Positions 1 through 4,523 of a stretch of 5,041 bases of DNA are shown piece by piece (the stretch's first letter is position 1; each line of letters starts with the position of its first letter). The notes below the pieces were generated by a model that saw only the letters and a list, made by a program, of their open reading frames with translations, was not told the DNA's origin and did no database searches. Source of the DNA: Treponema sp. (GTDB lineage Bacteria > Spirochaetota > Spirochaetia > Treponematales > Breznakiellaceae); NCBI GenBank assembly GCA_031281855.1, contig JAITEW010000136.1:1-5041 (forward strand). The letters run 5' to 3'. The position numbers and the translations under genes were made by a program.

Positions 1-581
1 TTTACCTCAGCTTCTACCCAGAAGATCCGTTCATGCTCGGGGCCGGAACGTTTAGTGAGCCTGTAGACAGGACAAGTGCGGAAATGCCGCTGGCTGAGTT
101 CCTGGAGCAGGGACTTGTAATCCCTGTGGTGGCGGTTTTCCAAAACCCGGCCGATTTCAGCTTCCATAAAACGGCTTACAAAATTATAGGCTTCTTTATA
201 GCCCGAATCCAGGTAAAGCGCCCCGATGAGGGCTTCCAGAGCGTCGGCGAGTATGGCCCTTTTGGTACGCCCTCCTGAATTTTCCTCTCCTTTGCCCAGG
301 ATAAGAAGGGTGTCGATCTGGAGTTCCCTGGCTACCCCGGAAAGAATGTCCTCAGAAACCACTACCGACTTGATCCTGGCCAAATCCCCTTCAGGACGAT
401 CCGCCAGTTGTTCGTAAAGGAGAGCGGCTGTTACCGCCCCGAGAACCGCGTCGCCCAGGAATTCGAGCCGCTCATTGTTACTTTTATGGCCCGATTCGTT
501 GGATACAGACCGGTGCATAAAAGAAAGGTTCAAAAGTTCCAGCTTCTTGAACCTTAACCCCGATGCCTTGAGAAAAGCCAT
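1..581 (-). CDS. rnc: Ribonuclease III (3' end cut by window edge)
   Basis: Ribonuclease III cleaves double-stranded RNA during rRNA maturation and mRNA turnover. I translated the reverse strand by hand and the frame stays open from the ATG at 581 to the window edge (about 193 codons). The family signature NERLEFLGD lies at residues 36-44. Its acidic residues E37, E40 and D44, and D113 and E116 in ADALEALIGALYLDSG (112-127), correspond to the Mg2+-binding set of the E. coli enzyme (E38, E41, D45, D114, E117), offset by one. From about residue 154 a double-stranded-RNA-binding domain begins (DYKSLLQELSQ...) and is cut by the edge, so roughly the last 40-60 residues are missing. The chosen ATG is preceded by AAAAGG with a 5-nt gap and gives the usual family N-terminus. 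The frame is open further upstream but contains only a distant TTG. The gene follows acpP on the same strand after 136 bp, an order known from spirochaetes. Confidence 0.97.
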   Translation of the reverse strand, partial: MAFLKASGLRFKKLELLNLSFMHRSVSNESGHKSNNERLEFLGDAVLGAVTAALLYEQLADRPEGDLARIKSVVVSEDILSGVARELQIDTLLILGKGEENSGGRTKRAILADALEALIGALYLDSGYKEAYNFVSRFMEAEIGRVLENRHHRDYKSLLQELSQRHFRTCPVYRLTKRSGPEHERIFWVEAEV

Positions 582-597
582 TAAAACCTTTTTCCTG

Positions 598-615
598 CCC
601 GGCTCCAGCGCCGGG
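598..615 (-). other. GC-rich hairpin just upstream of the rnc ribosome site
   Basis: Read on the minus strand, CCCGGC (615-610) and GCCGGG (603-598) form a 6-bp GC-only stem with a 6-nt loop. Its 3' foot sits about 5 nt before the AAAAGG Shine-Dalgarno of rnc. An alternative pairing of CTCC with GGAG uses the same bases. A structure in this spot could affect rnc translation or be a processing site; rnc is autoregulated through its leader in E. coli. Function here is inference, and the stem is short for an RNase III substrate. Confidence 0.35.
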
Positions 616-641
616 AGTTTACCAGAAGAGAAGCTACAGAG

Positions 642-672
642 AGGGGCCTCTGCCGCGGGGCCCCTGTTTTTT
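642..672 (+). terminator. Plus-strand terminator-like hairpin between acpP and rnc
   Basis: AGGGGCC (642-648) pairs with GGCCCCT (659-665). The inner TC/GG positions add two weaker pairs, leaving the loop TGCCGC. On the plus strand the stem is followed after one G by six T (667-672), the shape of an intrinsic terminator. No plus-strand gene precedes it, so it would act only on antisense transcripts. On the minus strand the same hairpin lies in the acpP-rnc leader and is followed by a pyrimidine-rich stretch without a U-run. There it may act as a weak attenuator or a 3' end protecting acpP mRNA. Confidence 0.4.
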
Positions 673-717
673 CGTTTCCCAGGTTCCCCGGACAAATCCG
701 GAAAGTCCTGGTTCTTC

Positions 718-954
718 TTATTTTTGCTGGGATTTAATATATTCGTAAGCATCCCGGACGGTTTCAAACTCATTGGCTTTTTCGTCAGGGATGGAAATAC
801 CCATCTCTTCCTCGATGGCATAGACCAATTCATAGGTGTCCAGACTGTCGGCCCCGAGATCCTGCCGGAATGAAGCGTCCATGGTTATTTTGGCCTCATC
901 AACTTCCAGCTTATCGGCTATCAGCTTCTTCATCTTTTCGAATAAATCATCCAT
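718..954 (-). CDS. acpP: Acyl carrier protein
   Basis: Acyl carrier protein is the cytoplasmic shuttle that holds growing fatty-acid chains on a 4'-phosphopantetheine arm during type II fatty-acid synthesis. The 78-residue length is typical. The attachment motif GADSLD spans residues 34-39, with Ser37 as the modified residue. The rest shows the expected acidic four-helix pattern, including a run of acidic residues after the DSL helix (YAIEEEMG) that contacts partner enzymes. The ATG at 954 is preceded by AAGGTGG with a 6-nt gap. The gene starts 18 bp after the stop of rpmF and lies upstream of rnc, so rpmF-acpP are very probably co-transcribed from the promoter at 1205-1233. The arm is donated by coenzyme A, whose synthesis involves the neighbouring coaD. 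Confidence 0.98.
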   Translation of the reverse strand: MDDLFEKMKKLIADKLEVDEAKITMDASFRQDLGADSLDTYELVYAIEEEMGISIPDEKANEFETVRDAYEYIKSQQK

Positions 955-972
955 CTTATTCCACCTTGATCC

Positions 973-1161
973 TTATACTTTAGATTCCGGCAGGATTACC
1001 TGCTTGCCCCGGTAAAAACCGCATTTGGGACATACACGGTGCAGCAAAACCTGGTTGCCGCAATTACCGCATTCAATCATTTTAGGGGCAGTAAGTTTCA
1101 TATTAATCGTCTGCCGCCGGCTTGTTCTCGCCTTTGATGTCTTAAACCTGGGTACAGCCAT
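973..1161 (-). CDS. rpmF: 50S ribosomal protein L32 (zinc-ribbon form)
   Basis: L32 is a small basic protein of the large ribosomal subunit. The 62-residue product has the family N-terminus MAVPRFKTSKARTSRRQ, a basic tail that threads into rRNA, followed by a zinc ribbon with two CxxC pairs: C31/C34 (ECGNCG) and C44/C47 (VCPKCG). This is therefore the zinc-binding (C+) form, not the Cys-lacking form some bacteria use under zinc limitation. The ATG at 1161 has GAGG 7 nt upstream. It heads the rpmF-acpP(-rnc) unit, has its own strong promoter (1205-1233), and would have a leader of about 37 nt. Linkage of rpmF to fatty-acid genes is common in bacteria. Confidence 0.98.
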   Translation of the reverse strand: MAVPRFKTSKARTSRRQTINMKLTAPKMIECGNCGNQVLLHRVCPKCGFYRGKQVILPESKV

Positions 1162-1204
1162 CTCAAAACCTCGCTTCGAATAGTCAAATCAAATATAGAT
1201 CTTA

Positions 1205-1233
1205 AGTTTAACAAAAACCCCGTTTTGTGTCAA
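1205..1233 (-). promoter_or_regulatory. Sigma-70-type promoter for rpmF-acpP-rnc
   Basis: On the minus strand a perfect -35 box TTGACA (1233-1228) is followed by a 17-nt spacer and the -10 box TAAACT (1210-1205), which matches TATAAT at four of six positions. The start of transcription would fall near 1198, about 37 nt before the rpmF ATG. The surroundings are AT-rich. This is the best promoter in the window and fits the need for high expression of L32 and acyl carrier protein. Confidence 0.8.
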
Positions 1234-1270
1234 GCTAAATTGCGTAAACTGCTCATGAACACTTGAAGCT

Positions 1271-1295
1271 GTTCCAAAAACTGAAGTTTTAGAAC
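1271..1295 (-). other. Hairpin downstream of coaD
   Basis: Starting 12 nt after the coaD stop, the minus strand reads GTTCTAAAAC, loop TTCA, GTTTTTGGAAC. This makes a stem of about ten pairs with one G-U pair and one bulged T. No U-run follows, so it is not a classic intrinsic terminator; it could mark the coaD mRNA 3' end or be a weak terminator. The 3' arm (GAAC) can pair instead with GTTC near 1256-1260, so two structures compete. Confidence 0.35.
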
Positions 1296-1307
1296 AACCC
1301 CACTTTA

Positions 1308-1784
1308 CTATGGATTTTTCCTGTGTAAAGCTTCTGCCACCAAAGGCGGGACCATAGCGGACACATCCCCATGGAAAGACGCGAGTTCCCTGATAGAACT
1401 GGAACGGAGGACGAAATACTTGGGATCAGTGGTCATGAACAGGGTTTCAATATGGGGGTAAAGGGCTTTGTTCATCATAGAAAGCTCAAATTCGTATGAA
1501 AAATCATCCATACCTCTGACTCCCCTCACCATAAGGCGTATATTTTCCTGCTTCATATAATCCACAATGAGATGGTCCCAGATGATGGCGGAAACATTTT
1601 TCCAGGGCTTGACAAGCTCTTGCATCATATCCAGCCGCTCCTGGGCCGAAAAAAAGTACCTTTTCTGCCGGTTTTCCGCGATGATCACCACAAGCTCGTC
1701 AAAAAGAAAGGATGCCCGTTCAATGATATTCATGTGCCCCAAAGTCGGGGGATCAAAAGAACCGGGGAATACCGCTTTGAACAT
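1308..1784 (-). CDS. coaD: Phosphopantetheine adenylyltransferase
   Basis: This enzyme transfers AMP from ATP to 4'-phosphopantetheine to give dephospho-coenzyme A, the penultimate step of coenzyme A synthesis in the cytoplasm. The 158 residues match the usual length. The nucleotidyltransferase fold signature is at the N-terminus: PGSFDPPTLGH (residues 7-17), with the TxGH motif at 14-17. The later family blocks are RGVRGMDDFSYE (87-98) and SSSIRE (128-133), which contact ATP and phosphate. ATG 1784 gives the standard N-terminus MFKAVFPGSF, and an in-frame stop lies 18 bp upstream, so little extension is possible. There is no good Shine-Dalgarno; only GGA sits close to the ATG. A promoter-like pair (1791-1819) would start transcripts at or beside the ATG. 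The gene lies 103 bp after the envelope cluster and 146 bp before rpmF. Confidence 0.97.
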   Translation of the reverse strand: MFKAVFPGSFDPPTLGHMNIIERASFLFDELVVIIAENRQKRYFFSAQERLDMMQELVKPWKNVSAIIWDHLIVDYMKQENIRLMVRGVRGMDDFSYEFELSMMNKALYPHIETLFMTTDPKYFVLRSSSIRELASFHGDVSAMVPPLVAEALHRKNP

Positions 1785-1790
1785 ATATCC

Positions 1791-1819
1791 AGCATAAACC
1801 AGGGCTTAGGGGAGATCAA
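1791..1819 (-). promoter_or_regulatory. Possible promoter for coaD, start at or beside the ATG
   Basis: On the minus strand TTGATC (1819-1814) is followed by exactly 17 nt and TATGCT (1796-1791). These match the consensus hexamers at four of six positions each. With the usual gap of about 6-7 nt, the transcript would begin at about 1784, the A of the coaD ATG, giving a leaderless or nearly leaderless mRNA. This agrees with the lack of a clear Shine-Dalgarno, but both boxes are only moderate matches and read-through from the envelope cluster is an alternative. Confidence 0.4.
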
Positions 1820-1855
1820 GGGCGCGCGTTGCCTCATAAATAATCTACCCCAAAA

Positions 1856-1886
1856 AAAGTTCCGCTGGCAGCCTGACAAAGTTCCG
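1856..1886 (-). repeat. Pair of 9-nt direct repeats CGGAACTTT in the coaD upstream gap
   Basis: CGGAACTTT occurs on the minus strand at 1886-1878 and again at 1864-1856, 22 nt apart, and the second copy runs on into seven T. Either copy can pair with the same 5' arm around AAAGTACCG (1903-1895), so two mutually exclusive stems are possible. The repeat is seen directly; any switching role is inference. Confidence 0.4.
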
Positions 1887-1903
1887 GCTAACGCCGGTAC
1901 TTT
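1878..1903 (-). terminator. Hairpin straddling the stop codon of the envelope cluster
   Basis: On the minus strand AAAGT-A-CCGGC, loop GTTA, GCCGG-A-ACTTT folds into two 5-bp stems separated by an A-A mismatch. The TAG stop of the RlpA-like gene (1890-1888) lies across the loop and the 3' arm, so the last codons (KYRR) form the 5' arm. It probably marks the end of the envelope operon. The run after the stem on this strand is only TTTG, so termination may be weak. On the plus strand the same stem ends in five T and could stop antisense transcription. Confidence 0.4.
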
Positions 1904-2538
1904 TTGGCGTACAAAAAATGCCGCCTGTACCATACCGGGTAATGCCAGGGCCACAGAAGCAGGCGGCGCTGGATTAGGACCAGTATTATCACGAGAAGAA
2001 TGATTATCAGAACCAGCAGCGCAAAAATCACCCATAAAAGGGGGGAACAGCAGTTTTGCTGGACAGGGGCCGGAACCGGGACGTACTGCACATCAGTGAT
2101 GGTTTGGATAGGCAGGATCTGGGTTACTGAGGAAGAAGAAGCCGCAGGGGCCTGTTCCTGAGCCGTCCGGGAAGGAGCCGCGGCAGCAGGCGCAGGAGGA
2201 ATCACGACATTCTGTACGGACCCGGCTTTGGAGGGCAATTCAGCGATTTCTACCCGAGTCATGCCGGTCTTGTTCATTCCAAGGGCGTCTCCCGCTTCTC
2301 CGGAAATGTCGGCGATTCGCTCGGAACTTATGGCGATACGGCCGTCTACAACAGCTTCCACAGACCGGTTGTTCAACAGATTGGTAACCCGTACACGGGT
2401 GTTAAACGAAAGGCTGGAATGGCTTATGGTCAACCCTGTTTTTGACGGGTTATACGAAGCGTTTCCTGTCTGGGTTTGGGCAGAACAAAACGACAAAACC
2501 AATAAACCGAAGATAAATGCCGCGCTTAACTGTTTCAT
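1888..2538 (-). CDS. Exported RlpA-like double-psi beta-barrel protein with C-terminal membrane anchor
   Basis: The 216-residue product starts with a signal peptide (1-20, MKQLSAAFIFGLLVLSFCSA, likely cut before Q21). Residues about 24-100 resemble the RlpA double-psi beta-barrel: GNASYN, then ISHSSLSFNTRVRVTN (39-53), a VVDGRI segment (63-68) and the ERIADISGEAGDALGM block (73-88). RlpA proteins bind or cleave glycan strands of peptidoglycan. His40 and Asp65 fit the two conserved polar positions, but the usual 'DRGP' reads DGRI and the segment carrying the conserved Glu is deleted, so binding without cleavage is more likely. A Pro/Ala/Ser-rich linker (about 113-160), a Cys pair (163-164) and a hydrophobic helix (166-189) follow, ending in an Arg/aromatic tail (190-216) that is probably cytoplasmic. 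RlpA is normally a lipoprotein; Cys18 is preceded by Phe and makes a poor lipobox. ATG 2538 overlaps the upstream TGA. Role in cell wall attachment is inference. Confidence 0.8.
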   Translation of the reverse strand: MKQLSAAFIFGLLVLSFCSAQTQTGNASYNPSKTGLTISHSSLSFNTRVRVTNLLNNRSVEAVVDGRIAISSERIADISGEAGDALGMNKTGMTRVEIAELPSKAGSVQNVVIPPAPAAAAPSRTAQEQAPAASSSSVTQILPIQTITDVQYVPVPAPVQQNCCSPLLWVIFALLVLIIILLVIILVLIQRRLLLWPWHYPVWYRRHFLYAKKYRR

Positions 2539-3680
2539 CAGGACCCTCCTAATTTCTTTCCGTTATAAAAGCCAAATTCGTATCCCAGGTACAGGGAAAA
2601 GCTGTGCCGCCGGTACTGTACTTCCTTGCCGTCAAGGGTTACGGCATCGTTAATGGCTATCGTACCAAAATCCACGCCGTAACGCAGGCCCGTAAAAATC
2701 CTCCCTGGTCCGTATTGCACCGCTCCCTCAAATCCCAGGGTAAACCCCAGGGGGACAGAGAAAGACCAGGAATAGGATTCCGCCGCGTCGTTATTTATAC
2801 GGTAACGGCTCTTTCCCAGAGGCAGGGCCAGATAGAACCCCGCAAGGGGGGAAAGCCGGAAAAGGCCGGCTCTGAAATTCGCTTTAAGCAGCAAAGGGAT
2901 AGTCAGAGAAAAGGCGGTAAATTTCTCATTTTCCATAACCGGCGGATCGCTTATCAAATCAAGGCCCCTGTAAACCAGGGTGTCATTAGTCAAAAGAATT
3001 TCAAGCTGAAAGGAAAGCAGGCCGGTAAGGCGCAGGCCGCCAAAGACAGCCCCTTCAAAGTTCAGCGCCGAGGCGCCCGGAGATTTTTCATCAGGGTTGA
3101 CATACCACCTCGGGGAAAGACCGGCCCTCATGCCGAGCATAAAGAACGGGTCCTGCCAGGCGTCGGCTTCAGGGGCTTCGATGATCACTATATGGATATG
3201 GGAAAAAAGCCACTCCACCAGGCCCGGCAGAGTTTCCAAAGCCCCGTCAATATCATCATATACCAGATCGTCGGTATAGATCATAGTTGAACCTGCCATG
3301 TCCCAAAGCCATAATTGGAGGTAATACTCCCCGGCGTCGCTTCCGGGATACACGCCTCCTGTAAGGGCATACCTGACGCTGGGGACCAAACTCCTGACCG
3401 GCGGCATATCAGTGGGTATTTCTCCCCCAGCAGGTATATACACATCCCTGGGACTGTACTTTTCAAGCCCCGCAACAGCCGCCATAGTCGCTTCGTGGAA
3501 ACGCCGTATCATCTCTGTTTCCCCCCCTGCCAGAGGGAGTACCGCTACAATAGCTTTTCCTTCATAATCCAGTCCCTGGCTGTTTTCCGCCGGAAGGGCC
3601 TGGGCAAAAAGCAGGACAGGAAAGACGCTGAAAACTGCCGCTATAACGGCGCTTTTCGCAGAGAGGAACTTCCTATTCAT
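2538..3680 (-). CDS. Two-domain exported protein: N-terminal periplasmic domain plus C-terminal outer-membrane beta-barrel (barrel 2)
   Basis: The product is 380 residues from ATG 3680, chosen because AAGGGAGG lies 5 nt upstream and a signal peptide follows directly (1-28, cut after AQA). An in-frame ATG at 3716 would add 12 residues and place a non-signal stretch first. Residues about 42-165 form a soluble alpha/beta domain: IVAVLPLAGG (44-53), an amphipathic helix, and YALTGGVYP (104-112) followed by beta-rich LQLWLWDMAGSTMIYTDD. This pattern recalls the CsgG/FlgO/TolB-N-like 'AVLPF...' periplasmic domains, a loose resemblance only. Residues about 178-372 alternate hydrophobic and polar in barrel-like strands (FSLTIPLLLKANF, LSPLAGFYLALPLGK, FSLYLGYEFGFY) and are plainly paralogous to the barrel upstream. 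The last aromatic (Y372) is followed by eight residues, NGKKLGGS, whose end encodes the next Shine-Dalgarno. It overlaps upstream and downstream genes by 8 and 1 bp. I recognise no named gene. Confidence 0.82.
   Translation of the reverse strand: MNRKFLSAKSAVIAAVFSVFPVLLFAQALPAENSQGLDYEGKAIVAVLPLAGGETEMIRRFHEATMAAVAGLEKYSPRDVYIPAGGEIPTDMPPVRSLVPSVRYALTGGVYPGSDAGEYYLQLWLWDMAGSTMIYTDDLVYDDIDGALETLPGLVEWLFSHIHIVIIEAPEADAWQDPFFMLGMRAGLSPRWYVNPDEKSPGASALNFEGAVFGGLRLTGLLSFQLEILLTNDTLVYRGLDLISDPPVMENEKFTAFSLTIPLLLKANFRAGLFRLSPLAGFYLALPLGKSRYRINNDAAESYSWSFSVPLGFTLGFEGAVQYGPGRIFTGLRYGVDFGTIAINDAVTLDGKEVQYRRHSFSLYLGYEFGFYNGKKLGGS
2545..2550 (-). promoter_or_regulatory. Shine-Dalgarno AGGAGG of the RlpA-like gene, inside the upstream gene
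   Basis: AGGAGG lies 6 nt before the ATG at 2538 and is read as part of the Leu-Gly-Gly codons that end barrel protein 2. With the TGATG stop/start overlap, a ribosome ending on the upstream gene is well placed to restart, so the two genes are probably coupled. This also fixes the start of the RlpA-like gene. Confidence 0.8.
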
Positions 3681-4479
3681 GAGATCCTCCCTTTCTGGTA
3701 AAAAATCCCAGTTCATAACCCAGGGTTAGGGAAATCATACTGCGCCTGAATTCCTCCGTGCTCCCGTCTTTCGCCTCCAGGTCCCCAAAGTCCGCCGCAT
3801 ACCGGAGATCAGCAACAACGGCGCCGGGCCCCATTTTCATGGATCCGCCCAGACCGGCCAGAAACCCCAAAGGCGGCGAAACCTGGTACGAAAGGGAGCG
3901 GGTTTCATCATCCAGGGAACTGGACGCCTTGAGCTTGCCCAGAGGCGCCAGGTAGTACAGCCCCAGAAAGGGCGAAACTTTGAATATGCCCGGGTAGAAA
4001 TCGAATTTTACCAGTACAGGAAACTGGAGGGAAAAAGCCGTATAATCCTTGGTATAACGGACAGCGCCGGTCTGGTAAGCCCAAAGGGACGCGTTATCCC
4101 AGGTAAACACCGCTTCGGCCTGAACGCTCAGGAACGGAAGCACCCTGAGATTAGCCTGGAACGCCAGGTCCAGGGCAGCCGCATGGGTATCGCCCCCGGT
4201 ATAGCGGGTGTCCCTTGAGGGGGTATAAAAACGCAGTGAAGGTCCTGCCCTGAAACCCAGGCGGAGCCACTGGCCGTTAAGGTCTTCTTTCAAAACCGCC
4301 CCGCCTTCTTCTGTTTCCTCAGTACCGAAACGCCCTGTCTCTACCCGCTCCTCAGTCCGGGTCTGGGCGGCCAGGGGGGGGAACACGCAAAACAGCAGCA
4401 ACAGCGCCGCCAGCGGGGCTAAAGCCGCGGCCCCGGGGGCCTGAAGGGGCCGTGTCTTTTGCCGGGAATGTCTTTTCAT
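3673..4479 (-). CDS. Exported outer-membrane beta-barrel protein (barrel 1)
   Basis: From ATG 4479 the product has 268 residues. It opens with a basic, long signal peptide (1-38: MKRHSRQKTR, a hydrophobic core ending LLLLFCVFPP, then LAA before Q39). Next comes an acidic Glu/Thr-rich spacer (about 40-68), which probably sits in the periplasm or at the surface. Residues about 70-260 show the amphipathic strand pattern of a small outer-membrane barrel, with FRAGPSLRFY (76-85), YTAFSLQFPVLVKFDFYPG (146-164), SPFLGLYYLAPLGK (169-182) and LTLGYELGFF (251-260). The same blocks recur in order in the next gene. The chosen ATG has AAAGGAG 8 nt upstream. A rival ATG at 4527 overlaps the previous stop (ATGA) and has GGAG 5 nt before it, but adds 16 residues ahead of the signal peptide. 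Cys31 follows Phe and is not a convincing lipobox. Porin, adhesin or structural role cannot be decided. Confidence 0.82.
   Translation of the reverse strand: MKRHSRQKTRPLQAPGAAALAPLAALLLLFCVFPPLAAQTRTEERVETGRFGTEETEEGGAVLKEDLNGQWLRLGFRAGPSLRFYTPSRDTRYTGGDTHAAALDLAFQANLRVLPFLSVQAEAVFTWDNASLWAYQTGAVRYTKDYTAFSLQFPVLVKFDFYPGIFKVSPFLGLYYLAPLGKLKASSSLDDETRSLSYQVSPPLGFLAGLGGSMKMGPGAVVADLRYAADFGDLEAKDGSTEEFRRSMISLTLGYELGFFTRKGGSHE
3686..3693 (-). promoter_or_regulatory. Shine-Dalgarno AAGGGAGG deciding the barrel 2 start
   Basis: The site lies 5 nt before the ATG at 3680 and inside the Lys-Gly-Gly codons near the end of barrel 1. It supports ATG 3680 over the in-frame ATG at 3716, and the 8-bp gene overlap suggests translational coupling. 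Confidence 0.8.
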
Positions 4480-4487
4480 GGACAAAA

Positions 4488-4494
4488 CTCCTTT
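4488..4494 (-). promoter_or_regulatory. Shine-Dalgarno AAAGGAG supporting the barrel 1 start at 4479
   Basis: AAAGGAG sits 8 nt before ATG 4479 in the gap after the preceding gene. It competes with a second site, GGAG near 4533-4536, that would serve ATG 4527. The signal peptide begins properly only from 4479, which is why that start is preferred. Confidence 0.6.
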
Positions 4495-4523
4495 TTTCAA
4501 AATACAAGATCCGGGGGAAGTCA

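Noticed and set aside
475..873. Plus-strand open frame of 132 codons over acpP and the rnc start
   Set aside because: It is antisense to two certain genes and crosses the plus-strand terminator-like hairpin; the protein has no recognisable features.
1852..1858. Seven-T run on the minus strand as an intrinsic terminator
   Set aside because: No stable stem ends immediately before it; the clear hairpin lies about 20 nt upstream and is followed by only TTTG.
1572..2035. Open frames on both strands over the coaD start and upstream gap
   Set aside because: They overlap coaD or the RlpA-like gene in other frames, lack ribosome sites and resemble no family.
2470..2538. Lipoprotein signal in the RlpA-like protein (Cys18)
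   Set aside because: The residue before Cys is Phe, outside even relaxed spirochaete lipoboxes; CSA before Q21 fits ordinary signal peptidase cleavage better.
2228..2653. Plus-strand open frame of 141 codons
   Set aside because: Antisense to the RlpA-like gene and the end of barrel 2, whose coupled TGATG junction with AGGAGG fixes the real reading direction.
2604..3290. Long plus-strand open frame of 228 codons
   Set aside because: It is fully antisense to barrel 2, has a Lys/Arg/Gln-rich composition typical of a shadow frame, no ribosome site, and the minus-strand frame shows signal peptide and barrel pattern.
3281..3475. Minus-strand 64-codon frame inside barrel 2
   Set aside because: It lies within barrel 2 in another frame and has no independent start signal.
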